A DNA stretch of 64,000 nt from Clavelina lepadiformis (GCF_947623445.1 NC_135245.1:14391501-14455500), one strand, 5' to 3'; shown: positions 1-11,601, numbered from the stretch's first letter. Translations and numbers: made by a program. The notes: generated from the letters alone by a model not told the origin.

Positions 1-99
1 GTAATCGCAGGAGTCAGCCGACCCGATGTGCAATGGGCAGGCCTCGTCCTGAGCCCACCATCTTCATGATCATGGTGTAGACTCTCGTCAGGTAAGTAT
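1..99 (-). ncRNA. RNU1: U1 snRNA, copy 1 (3' part beyond window)
   Basis: The minus strand starts at 99 with ATACTTACCTG, the U1 end that pairs with 5' splice sites. Next come a stem-loop I with the U1-70K-type loop GAUCAUGAAG and the stem-loop II loop CAUUGCAC bound by U1A. The window edge removes stem-loop III onward. The visible 99 nt match the array consensus. Confidence 0.93.
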
Positions 100-324
100 G
101 CGTGACGAAACGGATAAACATGCTTGGATCTACAAATATTACCTCAATGTTGCCTTGATAGTTTTGTCGTTGACGTGACCCTGTTCCATTAACGAAATGC
201 CAATAAGGGTAAGATGGAAAATGTTCGAGTTTCCGCAAGCGGAGAGTAGGGAACAACACTTAATCTATCGACTTCGGGTCACGGCAAATGTGGAGTTACT
301 GTTTCAACTTACTTTTTGAACAAT

Positions 325-488
325 CTGGGGAAAGCGCGAACGCAGTCCCCACTAACAGAAATTGTACGACCGAGTTACTCGCATTTGGAGTAATCGCAGG
401 AATCAGCCGACCCGATGTGCAATGGGCAGGCCTCGTCCTGAGCCCACCATCTTCATGATCATTGTGTAGACTCTCGTCAGGTAAGTAT
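325..488 (-). ncRNA. RNU1: U1 snRNA, copy 2 (reference description for the array)
   Basis: This is the RNA core of the U1 snRNP, which recognises 5' splice sites in the nucleus. On the minus strand the RNA is exactly 164 nt, the length of human U1. It has ATACTTACCTG at nt 1-11, the U1-70K loop GAUCAUGAAG at nt 29-38, the U1A loop CAUUGCAC at nt 65-72, a stem-loop III region ending near nt 117, the Sm site AAUUUCUG at nt 126-133 (the human position), and a GC-rich stem-loop IV ending in UUUCCCCAG. RNA polymerase II transcription is expected from the family. Differences from the array consensus are nt 26 C to A and nt 87 C to U (class B). The same pair occurs in copies 8 and 42. Confidence 0.97.
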
Positions 489-694
489 GCGTGACGAAAC
501 GGATAAACATGCTTTGATCTACAAATATTACCTCAATGTTGCCTTGATAGTTTTGTCGTTGACGTGACCCTGTTCGATTAACGAAATGCCAATAAGGGCA
601 AGATGGAAATGTTCGAGTTTCCGCAACCGGAGAGTAGGGAACAACACTTAATCTATCGACTTCGGGTGACGGCAAATGTGGAGTTACCGTTTCA

Positions 695-709
695 TCTTAC
701 TTTTTGAAC
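695..709 (-). promoter_or_regulatory. Candidate snRNA 3' box downstream of U1 copy 3
   Basis: Read on the minus strand this is GTTCAAAAAGTAAGA, three nt after the U1 3' end. It fits the metazoan snRNA 3' box GTTTN(0-3)AAARNNAGA with one mismatch. The core GTT(C/G)AAAAAGT follows every copy, even where the rest of the 3' spacer differs. Integrator-dependent 3' end formation is inferred from the family. Confidence 0.6.
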
Positions 710-712
710 AAT

Positions 713-876
713 CTGGGGAAAGCGCGAACGCAGTCCCCACTAACAGAAATTGTACGACCGAGTTACTCGCATTTGGAGTAATCGCAGGAGTCAGCCGACC
801 CGATGTGCAATGGACAGGCCTCGTCCTGAGCCCACCATCTTCATGATCATGGTGTAGACTCTCGTCAGGTAAGTAT
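713..876 (-). ncRNA. RNU1: U1 snRNA, copy 3
   Basis: Full 164 nt. Class C: one change from consensus, nt 63 C to U beside the U1A loop of stem-loop II. Confidence 0.97.
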
Positions 877-904
877 GCGTGACGAAACGGATAAACATGC
901 TTTG

Positions 905-945
905 ATCCACAAATATTACCTCAATGTTGCCTTGATAGTTTTGTC
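905..945 (-). promoter_or_regulatory. Candidate PSE/promoter region of U1 copy 3
   Basis: Roughly 30-70 bp upstream of the U1 start, where animal snRNA genes carry a proximal sequence element. This stretch is almost invariant in all units while the 3' spacer varies. There is no TATA box at the usual distance, as expected for a polymerase II snRNA gene. The exact element cannot be defined without species data. Confidence 0.4.
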
Positions 946-1101
946 GTTGACGTGACCCTGTTCGATTAACGAAATGCCAATAAGGGTAAGATGGAAAATG
1001 TTCGACTTTTCGCAACCGGAGAGTAGGGAACAACACTTAATCTATCGACTTCGGGTCACGGCAAATGTGGAGTTACCGTTTCATCTTACTTTTTGAACAA
1101 T

Positions 1102-1265
1102 CTGGGGAAAGCGCGAACGCAGTCCCCACTAACAGAAATTATACGACCGAGTTACTCGCATTTGGAGTAATCGCTGGAGTCAGCCCACCCGATGTGCAAT
1201 GGGCAGGCCTCGCCCTGAGCCCACCATCTTCATGATCATGGTGTAGACTCTCGTCAGGTAAGTAT
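1102..1265 (-). ncRNA. RNU1: U1 snRNA, copy 4
   Basis: Full 164 nt. Class D changes at nt 53 A to G and nt 80 C to G (stem-loop II), plus private changes at nt 91 (U to A) and nt 125 (C to U, next to the Sm site). Confidence 0.96.
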
Positions 1266-1490
1266 GCGTGACGAAACGGATAAACATGCTTTGATCTACA
1301 AATATTACCTCAATGTTGCCTTGATAGTTTTGTCGTTGACGTGACCCTGTTCGATTAACGAAATGCCAATAAGGGTAAGATGGAAAATGTTCGAGTTTCA
1401 GCAACCGAAGAGTAGGGAACAACACTTAATCTATCGACTTCGGGTCACGGCAAATGTGGAGTTACTGTTTCATCTTACTTTTTGAACAAT

Positions 1491-1654
1491 CTGGGGAAAG
1501 CGCGAACGCAGTCCCCACTAACAGAAAATGTACGACCGAGTTACTCGCATTTGGAGTAATCGCAGGAGTCAGCCGACCAGATGTGCAATGGGCAGGCCTC
1601 GTCCTGAGCCCACCATCTTCATGATCATGGTGTAGACTCTCGTCAGGTAAGTAT
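1491..1654 (-). ncRNA. RNU1: U1 snRNA, copy 5
   Basis: Full 164 nt. Class E: nt 127 A to U makes the Sm site AUUUUCUG; nt 76 G to U lies in stem-loop II. Confidence 0.95.
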
Positions 1655-1879
1655 GCGTGACGAAACGGATAAACATGCTTGGATCTACAAATATTACCTC
1701 AATGTTGCCTTGATAGTTTTGTCGTTGACGTGACCCTGTTCGATTAACGAAATGCCAATAAGGGTAAGATGGAAAATGTTCGAGTTTCCGCAACCGGAGA
1801 GTAGGGAACAACACTTAATCTATCGACTTCGGGTCACGGTAAATGTGGAGTTACCGTTTCATCTTACTTTTTGAACAAT

Positions 1880-2043
1880 CTGGGGAAAGCGCGAACGCAG
1901 TCCCCACTAACAGAAATTGTACGACCGAGTTACTCGCATTTGGAGTAATCGCAGGAGTCAGCCGACCCGATGTGCAATGGGCAGGCCTCGTCCTTAGCCC
2001 ACCATCTTCATGATCATGGTGTAGACTCTCGTCAGGTAAGTAT
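1880..2043 (-). ncRNA. RNU1: U1 snRNA, copy 6
   Basis: Full 164 nt. One change, nt 49 C to A at the base of stem-loop II. The upstream spacer carries small indels. Confidence 0.96.
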
Positions 2044-2267
2044 GCGTGACGAAACGGATAAACATGCTTTGATCTACAAATATTACCTCAATGTTGCCTT
2101 GATAGTTTTGTCGTTGACGTGACCCTGTTCGATTAACGAAATGCCAATAAGGGTAAGATGGAAATGTTCAAGTTTCCGCAACCGGAGAGTAGGGAACAAC
2201 ACTTAATCTATCGAATTCGGATCACGGTAAATGTCGAGTTATTGTTTCTTTGAACTTTTTGAACAAT

Positions 2268-2431
2268 CTGGGGAAAGCGCGAACGCAGTCCCCACTAACA
2301 GAAATTGTACGACCGAGTTACTCGCATTTGGAGTAATCGCAGGAGTCAGCCGACCCGATGTGCAATGGACAGGCCTCGTCCTGAGCCCACCATCTTCATG
2401 ATCATGGTGTAGACTCTCGTCAGGTAAGTAT
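2268..2431 (-). ncRNA. RNU1: U1 snRNA, copy 7
   Basis: Full 164 nt. nt 63 C to U only. The upstream spacer matches copy 1, so this unit looks like a class A/C recombinant. Confidence 0.97.
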
Positions 2432-2656
2432 GCGTGACGAAACGGATAAACATGCTTGGATCTACAAATATTACCTCAATGTTGCCTTGATAGTTTTGTC
2501 GTTGACGTGACCCTGTTCCATTAACGAAATGCCAATAAGGGTAAGATGGAAAATGTTCGAGTTTCCGCAAGCGGAGAGTAGGGAACAACACTTAATCTAT
2601 CGACTTCGGGTCACGGCAAATGTGGAGTTACTGTTTCAACTTACTTTTTGAACAAT

Positions 2657-2820
2657 CTGGGGAAAGCGCGAACGCAGTCCCCACTAACAGAAATTGTACG
2701 ACCGAGTTACTCGCATTTGGAGTAATCGCAGGAATCAGCCGACCCGATGTGCAATGGGCAGGCCTCGTCCTGAGCCCACCATCTTCATGATCATTGTGTA
2801 GACTCTCGTCAGGTAAGTAT
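2657..2820 (-). ncRNA. RNU1: U1 snRNA, copy 8
   Basis: Full 164 nt. Class B (nt 26 and nt 87), as copy 2. Confidence 0.97.
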
Positions 2821-3044
2821 GCGTGACGAAACGGATAAACATGCTTTGATCTACAAATATTACCTCAATGTTGCCTTGATAGTTTTGTCGTTGACGTGAC
2901 CCTGTTCGATTAACGAAATGCCAATAAGGGCAAGATGGAAATGTTCGAGTTTCCGCAACCGGAGAGTAGGGAACAACACTTAATCTATCGACTTCGGGTG
3001 ACGGCAAATGTGGAGTTACCGTTTCATCTTACTTTTTGAACAAT

Positions 3045-3208
3045 CTGGGGAAAGCGCGAACGCAGTCCCCACTAACAGAAATTGTACGACCGAGTTACTC
3101 GCATTTGGAGTAATCGCAGGAGTCAGCCGACCCGATGTGCAATGGACAGGCCTCGTCCTGAGCCCACCATCTTCATGATCATGGTGTAGACTCTCGTCAG
3201 GTAAGTAT
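3045..3208 (-). ncRNA. RNU1: U1 snRNA, copy 9
   Basis: Full 164 nt. nt 63 C to U. Its upstream spacer has two extra G residues near 3222. Confidence 0.96.
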
Positions 3209-3434
3209 GCGTGACGAAACGGGGATAAACATGCTTTGATCTACAAATATTACCTCAATGTTGCCTTGATAGTTTTGTCGTTGACGTGACCCTGTTCGAT
3301 TAACGAAATGCCAATAAGGGCAAGATGGAAATGTTCGAGTTTCCGCAACCGAAGAGTAGGGAACAACACTTAATCTATCGACTTCGGGTGACGGCAAATG
3401 TGGAGTTACCGTTTCATCTTACTTTTTGAACAAT

Positions 3435-3598
3435 CTGGGGAAAGCGCGAACGCAGTCCCCACTAACAGAAATTGTACGACCGAGTTACTCGCATTTGGAG
3501 TAATCGCAGGAGTCAGCCGACCCGATGTGCAATGGACAGGCCTCGTCCTGAGCCCACCATCTTCATGATCATGGTGTAGACTCTCGTCAGGTAAGTAT
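3435..3598 (-). ncRNA. RNU1: U1 snRNA, copy 10
   Basis: Full 164 nt. Class C (nt 63 C to U). Confidence 0.97.
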
Positions 3599-3823
3599 GC
3601 GTGACGAAACGGATAAACATGCTTTGATCCACAAATATTACCTCAATGTTGCCTTGATAGTTTTGTCGTTGACGTGACCCTGTTCGATTAACGAAATGCC
3701 AATAAGGGTAAGATGGAAAATGTTCGACTTTTCGCAACCGGAGAGTAGGGAACAACACTTAATTTATCGACTTCGGGTCACGGCAAATGTGGAGTTACCG
3801 TTTCATCTTACTTTTTGAACAAT

Positions 3824-3987
3824 CTGGGGAAAGCGCGAACGCAGTCCCCACTAACAGAAATTGTACGACCGAGTTACTCGCATTTGGAGTAATCGCAGGA
3901 GTCAGCCCACCCGATGTGCAATGGGCAGGCCTCGCCCTGAGCCCACCATCTTCATGATCATGGTGTAGACTCTCGTCAGGTAAGTAT
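3824..3987 (-). ncRNA. RNU1: U1 snRNA, copy 11
   Basis: Full 164 nt. Class D (nt 53 and nt 80). Confidence 0.97.
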
Positions 3988-4212
3988 GCGTGACGAAACG
4001 GATAAACATGCTTTGATCTACAAATATTACCTCAATGTTGCCTTGATAGTTTTGTCGTTGACGTGACCCTGTTCGATTAACGAAATGCCAATAAGGGTAA
4101 GATGGAAAATGTTCGAGTTTCAGCAACCGGAGAGTAGGGAACAACACTTAATCTATCGACTTCGGGTCACGGTAAATCTCGAGTTATTGTTTCTTTGAAC
4201 TTTTTGAACAAT

Positions 4213-4376
4213 CTGGGGAAAGCGCGAACGCAGTCCCCACTAACAGAAATTGTACGACCGAGTTACTCGCATTTGGAGTAATCGCAGGAGTCAGCCGACC
4301 CGATGTGCAATGGACAGGCCTCGTCCTGAGCCCACCATCTTCATGATCATGGTGTAGACTCTCGTCAGGTAAGTAT
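4213..4376 (-). ncRNA. RNU1: U1 snRNA, copy 12
   Basis: Full 164 nt. Class C (nt 63). Confidence 0.97.
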
Positions 4377-4601
4377 GCGTGACGAAACGGATAAACATGC
4401 TTTGATCCACAAATATTACCTCAATGTTGCCTTGATAGTTTTGTCGTTGACGTGACCCTGTTCGATTAACGAAATGCCAATAAGGGTAAGATGGAAAATG
4501 TTCGACTTTTCGCAACCGGAGAGTAGGGAACAACACTTAATCTATCGACTTCGGGTCACGGCAAATGTGGAGTTAACGTTTCATCTTACTTTTTGAACAA
4601 T

Positions 4602-4765
4602 CTGGGGAAAGCGCGAACGCAGTCCCCACTAACAGAAATTGTACGACCGAGTTACTCGCATTTGGAGTAATCGCAGGAGTCAGCCCACCCGATGTGCAAT
4701 GGGCAGGCCTCGCCCTGAGCCCACCATCTTCATGATCATGGTGTAGACTCTCGTCAGGTAAGTAT
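4602..4765 (-). ncRNA. RNU1: U1 snRNA, copy 13
   Basis: Full 164 nt. Class D (nt 53 and nt 80). Confidence 0.97.
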
Positions 4766-4990
4766 GCGTGACGAAACGGATAAACATGCTTTGATCTACA
4801 AATATTACCTCAATGTTGCCTTGATAGTTTTGTCGTTGACGTGACCCTGTTCGATTAACGAAATGCCAATAAGGGTAAGATGGAAAATGTTCGAGTTTCA
4901 GCAACCGAAGAGTAGGGAACAACACTTAATCTATCGACTTCGGGTCACGGCAAATGTGGAGTTACTGTTTCATCTTACTTTTTGAACAAT

Positions 4991-5154
4991 CTGGGGAAAG
5001 CGCGAACGCAGTCCCCACTAACAGAAAATGTACGACCGAGTTACTCGCATTTGGAGTAATCGCAGGAGTCAGCCGACCCGATGTGCAATGGGCAGGCCTC
5101 GTCCTGAGCCCACCATCTTCATGATCATGGTGTAGACTCTCGTCAGGTAAGTAT
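4991..5154 (-). ncRNA. RNU1: U1 snRNA, copy 14
   Basis: Full 164 nt. Only the class E Sm-site change (nt 127 A to U); nt 76 is consensus. Confidence 0.96.
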
Positions 5155-5379
5155 GCGTGACGAAACGGATAAACATGCTTTGATCTACAAATATTACCTC
5201 AATGTTGCCTTGATAGTTTTGTCGTTGACGTGACCCTGTTCGATTAACGAAATGCCATTAAGGGTAAGATGGAAAATGTTCGAGTTTCCGCAACCGGAGA
5301 GTAGGGAACAACACTTAATCTATCGACTTCGGGTCACGGCAAATGTGGAGTTACCGTTTCATCTTACTTTTTGAACAAT

Positions 5380-5543
5380 CTGGGGAAAGCGCGAACGCAG
5401 TCCCCACTAACAGAAATTGTACGACCGAGTTACTCGCATTTGGAGTAATCGCAGGAGTCAGCCCACCCGATGTGCAATGGGCAGGCCTCGCCCTGAGCCC
5501 ACCATCTTCATGATCATGGTGTAGACTCTCGTCAGGTAAGTAT
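5380..5543 (-). ncRNA. RNU1: U1 snRNA, copy 15
   Basis: Full 164 nt. Class D (nt 53 and nt 80). Confidence 0.97.
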
Positions 5544-5768
5544 GCGTGACGAAACGGATAAACATGCTTTGATCTACAAATATTACCTCAATGTTGCCTT
5601 GATAGTTTTGTCGTTGACGTGACCCTGTTCGATTAACGAAATGCCAATAAGGGTAAGATGGAAAATGTTCGAGTTTCAGCAACCGGAGAGTAGGGAACAA
5701 CACTTAATCTATCGACTTCGGGTCACGGTAAATCTCGAGTTATTGTTTCTTTGAACTTTTTGAACAAT

Positions 5769-5932
5769 CTGGGGAAAGCGCGAACGCAGTCCCCACTAAC
5801 AGAAATTGTACGACCGAGTTACTCGCATTTGGAGTAATCGCAGGAGTCAGCCGACCCGATGTGCAATGGACAGGCCTCGTCCTGAGCCCACCATCTTCAT
5901 GATCATGGTGTAGACTCTCGTCAGGTAAGTAT
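5769..5932 (-). ncRNA. RNU1: U1 snRNA, copy 16
   Basis: Full 164 nt. Class C (nt 63). Confidence 0.97.
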
Positions 5933-6157
5933 GCGTGACGAAACGGATAAACATGCTTTGATCCACAAATATTACCTCAATGTTGCCTTGATAGTTTTGT
6001 CGTTGACGTGACCCTGTTCGATTAACGAAATGCCAATAAGGGTAAGATGGAAAATGTTCGACTTTTCGCAACCGGAGAGTAGGGAACAACACTTAATCTA
6101 TCGACTTCGGGTCACGGCAAATGTGGAGTTACCGTTTCATCTTACTTTTTGAACAAT

Positions 6158-6321
6158 CTGGGGAAAGCGCGAACGCAGTCCCCACTAACAGAAATTGTAC
6201 GACCGAGTTACTCGCATTTGGAGTAATCGCAGGAGTCAGCCCACCCGATGTGCAATGGGCAGGCCTCGCCCTGAGCCCACCATCTTCATGATCATGGTGT
6301 AGACTCTCGTCAGGTAAGTAT
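6158..6321 (-). ncRNA. RNU1: U1 snRNA, copy 17
   Basis: Full 164 nt. Class D (nt 53 and nt 80). Confidence 0.97.
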
Positions 6322-6546
6322 GCGTGACGAAACGGATAAACATGCTTTCATCTACAAATATTACCTCAATGTTGCCTTGATAGTTTTGTCGTTGACGTGA
6401 CCCTGTTCGATTAACGAAATGCCAATAAGGGTAAGATGGAAAATGTTCGAGTTTCAGCAACCGAAGAGTAGGGAACAACACTTAATCTATCGACTTCGGG
6501 TCACGGCAAATGTGGAGTTACTGTTTCATCTTACTTTTTGAACAAT

Positions 6547-6710
6547 CTGGGGAAAGCGCGAACGCAGTCCCCACTAACAGAAAATGTACGACCGAGTTAC
6601 TCGCATTTGGAGTAATCGCAGGAGTCAGCCGACCAGATGTGCAATGGGCAGGCCTCGTCCTGAGCCCACCATCTTCATGATCATGGTGTAGACTCTCGTC
6701 AGGTAAGTAT
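6547..6710 (-). ncRNA. RNU1: U1 snRNA, copy 18
   Basis: Full 164 nt. Class E (nt 127 in the Sm site and nt 76), as copy 5. Confidence 0.95.
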
Positions 6711-6935
6711 GCGTGACGAAACGGATAAACATGCTTTGATCTACAAATATTACCTCAATGTTGCCTTGATAGTTTTGTCGTTGACGTGACCCTGTTCGAT
6801 TAACGAAATGCCAATAAGGGTAAGATGGAAAATGTTCGAGTTTCCACAACCGGAGAGTAGGGAACAACACTTAATCTATCGACTTCGGGTCACGGTAAAT
6901 GTGGAGTTACCGTTTCATCTTACTTTTTGAACAAT

Positions 6936-7099
6936 CTGGGGAAAGCGCGAACGCAGTCCCCACTAACAGAAATTGTACGACCGAGTTACTCGCATTTGGA
7001 GTAATCGCAGGAGTCAGCCGACCCGATGTGCAATGGGCAGGCCTCGTCCTGAGCCCACCATCTTCATGATCATGGTGTAGACTCTCGTCAGGTAAGTAT
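6936..7099 (-). ncRNA. RNU1: U1 snRNA, copy 19
   Basis: Full 164 nt, identical to the array consensus. Confidence 0.97.
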
Positions 7100-7323
7100 G
7101 CGTGACGAAACGGATAAACATGCTTTGATCTACAAATATTACCTCAATGTTGCCTTGATAGTTTTGTCGTTGACGTGACCCTGTTCGATTAACGAAATGC
7201 CAATAAGGGTAAGATGGAAATGTTCAAGTTTCCGCAACCGGAGAGTAGGGAACAACACTTAATCTATCGAATTCGGATCACGGTAAATGTCGAGTTATTG
7301 TTTCTTTGAACTTTTTGAACAAT

Positions 7324-7487
7324 CTGGGGAAAGCGCGAACGCAGTCCCCACTAACAGAAATTGTACGACCGAGTTACTCGCATTTGGAGTAATCGCAGGA
7401 GTCAGCCGACCCGATGTGCAATGGGCAGGCCTCGTCCTGAGCCCACCATCTTCATGATCATGGTGTCGACTCTCGTCAGGTAAGTAT
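7324..7487 (-). ncRNA. RNU1: U1 snRNA, copy 20
   Basis: Full 164 nt. nt 21 U to G in the stem-loop I stem; shared with copies 30, 31, 39 and 40. Confidence 0.97.
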
Positions 7488-7712
7488 GCGTAACGAAACG
7501 GATAAACATGCTTTGATCTACAAATATTACCTCAATGTTGCCTTGATAGTTTTGTCGTTGACGTGACCCTGTTCGATTAACGAAATGCCAATAAGGGTAA
7601 GATGGAAAATGTTCGAGTTTCCGCAACCGGAGAGTAGGGAACAACACTTAATCTATCAACTTCGGGTCACGGCAAATGTTGAGTTACCGTTTCATCTTAC
7701 TTTTTGAACAAT

Positions 7713-7876
7713 CTGGGGAAAGCGCGAACGCAGTCCCCACTAACAGAAATTGTACGACCGAGTTACTCGCATTTGGAGTAATCGCAGGAGTCAGCCGACC
7801 CGATGTGCAATGGGCAGGCCTCGTCCTGAGCCCACCATCTTCATGATCATGGTGTAGACTCTCGTCAGGTAAGTAT
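7713..7876 (-). ncRNA. RNU1: U1 snRNA, copy 21
   Basis: Full 164 nt, consensus. Confidence 0.97.
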
Positions 7877-8101
7877 GCGTGACGAAACGGATAAACATGC
7901 TTGGATCTACAAATATTACCTCAATGTTGCCTTGATAGTTTTGTCGTTGACGTGACCCTGTTCCATTAACGAAATGCCAATAAGGGTAAGATGGAAAATG
8001 TTCGAGATTCCGCAACCGGAGAGCAGGGAACAACACTTAATCTATCGACTTCGCGTCACGGAAAAAGTCGCGTAACTGTTTCTTTTAACTTTTTCAACAA
8101 T

Positions 8102-8265
8102 CTGGGGAAAGCGCGAACGCAGTCCCCACTAACAGAAATTGTACGACCGAGTTACTCGCATTTGGAGTAATCGCAGGAGTCAGCCGACCCGATGTGCAAT
8201 GGGCAGGCCTCGTCCTGAGCCCACCATCTTCATGATCATGGTGTAGACTCTCGTCAGGTAAGTAT
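8102..8265 (-). ncRNA. RNU1: U1 snRNA, copy 22
   Basis: Full 164 nt, consensus. The downstream spacer is the divergent type near 8040-8100. Confidence 0.97.
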
Positions 8266-8490
8266 GCGTGACGAAACGGATAAACATGCTTTGATCTACA
8301 AATATTACCTCAATGTTGCCTTGATAGTTTTGTCGTTGACGTGACCCTGTTCCATTAACGAAATGCCATTAAGGGTAAGATGGAAAATGTTCGAGTTTCC
8401 GCAACCGGAGAGTAGGGAACAACACTTAATCTATCGACTTCAGGTAACGGAAAATGTGGAGTTACTGTTTCATCTTATTTTTTGAACAAT

Positions 8491-8654
8491 CTGGAGAAAG
8501 CGCGAACGCAGTCCCCACTAACAGAAATTGTACGACCGAGTTACTCGCATTTGGAGTAATCGCAGGAGTCAGCCGACCCGATGTGCAATGGGCAGGCCTC
8601 GTCCTGAGCCCACCATCTTCATGATCATGGTGTAGACTCTCGTCAGGTAAGTAT
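8491..8654 (-). ncRNA. RNU1: U1 snRNA, copy 23
   Basis: Full 164 nt. nt 160 C to U in the terminal stem IV; shared with copies 24, 26, 33, 35 and 37. Confidence 0.96.
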
Positions 8655-8879
8655 GCGTGACGAAACGGATAAACATGCTTGGATCTACAAATATTACCTC
8701 AATGTTGCCTTGATAGTTTTGTCGTTGACGTGACCCTGTTCCATTAACGAAATGCCATTAAGGGTAAGATGGAAAATGTTCGAGTTTCCGCAACCGGAGA
8801 GTAGGGAACAACACTTAATCTATCGACTTCAGGTAACGGAAAATGTGGAGTTACTGTTTCATCTTATTTTTTGAACAAT

Positions 8880-9043
8880 CTGGAGAAAGCGCGAACGCAG
8901 TCCCCACTAACAGAAATTGTACGACCGAGTTACTCGCATTTGGAGTAATCGCAGGAGTCAGCCGACCCGATGTGCAATGGGCAGGCCTCGTCCTGAGCCC
9001 ACCATCTTCATGATCATGGTGTAGACTCTCGTCAGGTAAGTAT
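8880..9043 (-). ncRNA. RNU1: U1 snRNA, copy 24
   Basis: Full 164 nt. nt 160 C to U. Confidence 0.96.
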
Positions 9044-9268
9044 GCGTGACGAAACGGATAAACATGCTTGGATCTACAAATATTACCTCAATGTTGCCTT
9101 GATAGTTTTGTCGTTGACGTGACCCTGTTCCATTAACGAAATGCCAATAAGGGTAAGATGGAAAATGTTCGAGATTCTGCAACCGGAGAGCAGGGAACAA
9201 CACTTAATCTATCGACTTCGCGTCACGGAAAAAGTCGCGTAACTGTTTCTTTTAACTTTTTCAACAAT

Positions 9269-9432
9269 CTGGGGAAAGCGCGAACGCAGTCCCCACTAAC
9301 AGAAATTGTACGACCGAGTTACTCGCATTTGGAGTAATCGCAGGAGTCAGCCGACCCGATGTGCAATGGGCAGGCCTCGTCCTGAGCCCACCATCTTCAT
9401 GATCATGGTGTAGACTCTCGTCAGGTAAGTAT
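9269..9432 (-). ncRNA. RNU1: U1 snRNA, copy 25
   Basis: Full 164 nt, consensus. Confidence 0.97.
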
Positions 9433-9657
9433 GCGTGACGAAACGGATAAACATGCTTTGATCTACAAATATTACCTCAATGTTGCCTTGATAGTTTTGT
9501 CGTTGACGTGACACTGTTCGATTAACGAAATGCCATTAAGGGTAAGATGGAAAATGTTCGAGTTTCCGCAACCGGAGAGTAGGGAACAACACTTAATCTA
9601 TCGACTTCCGGTAACGGAAAATGTGGAGTTACCGTTTCATCTTATTTTTTGAACAAT

Positions 9658-9821
9658 CTGGAGAAAGCGCGAACGCAGTCCCCACTAACAGAAATTGTAC
9701 GACCGAGTTACTCGCATTTGGAGTAATCGCAGGAGTCAGCCGACCCGATGTGCAATGGACAGGCCTCGTCCTGAGCCCACCATCTTCATGATCATGGTGT
9801 AGACTCTCGTCAGGTAAGTAT
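9658..9821 (-). ncRNA. RNU1: U1 snRNA, copy 26
   Basis: Full 164 nt. It combines nt 160 C to U with nt 63 C to U, a recombinant of two classes. Confidence 0.96.
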
Positions 9822-10046
9822 GCGTGACGAAACGGATAAACATGCTTTGATCCACAAATATTACCTCAATGTTGCCTTGATAGTTTTGTCGTTGACGTGA
9901 CCCTGTTCGATTAACGAAATGCCAATAAGGGTAAGATGGAAAATGTTCGACTTTTCGCAACCGGAGAGTAGGGAACAACACTTAATCTATCGACTTCGGG
10001 TCACGGCAAATGTGGAGTTACCGTTTCATCTTACTTTTTGAACAAT

Positions 10047-10210
10047 CTGGGGAAAGCGCGAACGCAGTCCCCACTAACAGAAATTGTACGACCGAGTTAC
10101 TCGCATTTGGAGTAATCGCAGGAGTCAGCCCACCCGATGTGCAATGGGCAGGCCTCGCCCTGAGCCCACCATCTTCATGATCATGGTGTAGACTCTCGTC
10201 AGGTAAGTAT
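10047..10210 (-). ncRNA. RNU1: U1 snRNA, copy 27
   Basis: Full 164 nt. Class D (nt 53 and nt 80). Confidence 0.97.
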
Positions 10211-10435
10211 GCGTGACGAAACGGATAAACATGCTTTGATCTACAAATATTACCTCAATGTTGCCTTGATAGTTTTGTCGTTGACGTGACCCTGTTCGAT
10301 TAACGAAATGCCAATAAGGGTAAGATGGAAAATGTTCGAGTTTCAGCAACCGGAGAGTAGGGAACAACACTTAATCTATCGACTTCGGGTCACGGTAAAT
10401 GTCGAGTTATTGTTTCTTTGAACTTTTTGAACAAT

Positions 10436-10599
10436 CTGGGGAAAGCGCGAACGCAGTCCCCACTAACAGAAATTGTACGACCGAGTTACTCGCATTTGGA
10501 GTAATCGCAGGAGTCAGCCGACCCGATGTGCAATGGACAGGCCTCGTCCTGAGCCCACCATCTTCATGATCATGGTGTAGACTCTCGTCAGGTAAGTAT
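10436..10599 (-). ncRNA. RNU1: U1 snRNA, copy 28
   Basis: Full 164 nt. Class C (nt 63). Confidence 0.97.
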
Positions 10600-10824
10600 G
10601 CGTGACGAAACGGATAAACATGCTTTGATCCACAAATATTACCTCAATGTTGCCTTGATAGTTTTGTCGTTGACGTGACCCTGTTCGATTAACGAAATGC
10701 CAATAAGGGTAAGATGGAAAATGTTCGACTTTTCGCAACCGGAGAGTAGGGAACAACACTTAATCTATCGACTTCGGGTCACGGCAAATGTGGAGTTACC
10801 GTTTCATCTTACTTTTTGAACAAT

Positions 10825-10988
10825 CTGGGGAAAGCGCGAACGCAGTCCCCACTAACAGAAATTGTACGACCGAGTTACTCGCATTTGGAGTAATCGCAGG
10901 AGTCAGCCGACCCGATGTGCAATGGGCAGGCCTCGTCCTGAGCCCACCATCTTCATGATCATGGTGTAGACTATCGTCAGGTAAGTAT
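10825..10988 (-). ncRNA. RNU1: U1 snRNA, copy 29
   Basis: Full 164 nt. Private change at nt 16 (G to U), just 3' of the splice-site-pairing end. One flanking upstream base also differs. Confidence 0.96.
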
Positions 10989-11212
10989 GCTTGACGAAAC
11001 GGATAAACATGCTTTGATCTACAAATATTACCTCAATGTTGCCTTGATAGTTTTGTCGTTGACGTGACCCTGTTCGATTAACGAAATGCCAATAAGGGTA
11101 AGATGGAAATGTTCAAGTTTCCGCAACCGGAGAGTAGGGAACAACACTTAATCTATCGAATTCGGATCACGGTAAATGTCGAGTTATTGTTTCTTTGAAC
11201 TTTTTGAACAAT

Positions 11213-11376
11213 CTGGGGAAAGCGCGAACGCAGTCCCCACTAACAGAAATTGTACGACCGAGTTACTCGCATTTGGAGTAATCGCAGGAGTCAGCCGACC
11301 CGATGTGCAATGGGCAGGCCTCGTCCTGAGCCCACCATCTTCATGATCATGGTGTCGACTCTCGTCAGGTAAGTAT
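11213..11376 (-). ncRNA. RNU1: U1 snRNA, copy 30
   Basis: Full 164 nt. nt 21 U to G. Confidence 0.97.
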
Positions 11377-11601
11377 GCGTGACGAAACGGATAAACATGC
11401 TTTGATCTACAAATATTACCTCAATGTTGCCTTGATAGTTTTGTCGTTGACGTGACCCTGTTCGATTAACGAAATGCCAATAAGGGTAAGATGGAAAATG
11501 TTCGAGTTTCCGCAACCGGAGAGTAGGGAACAACACTTAATCTATCGACTTCGGGTCACGGCAAATGTTGAGTTACCGTTTCATCTTACTTTTTGAACAA
11601 T

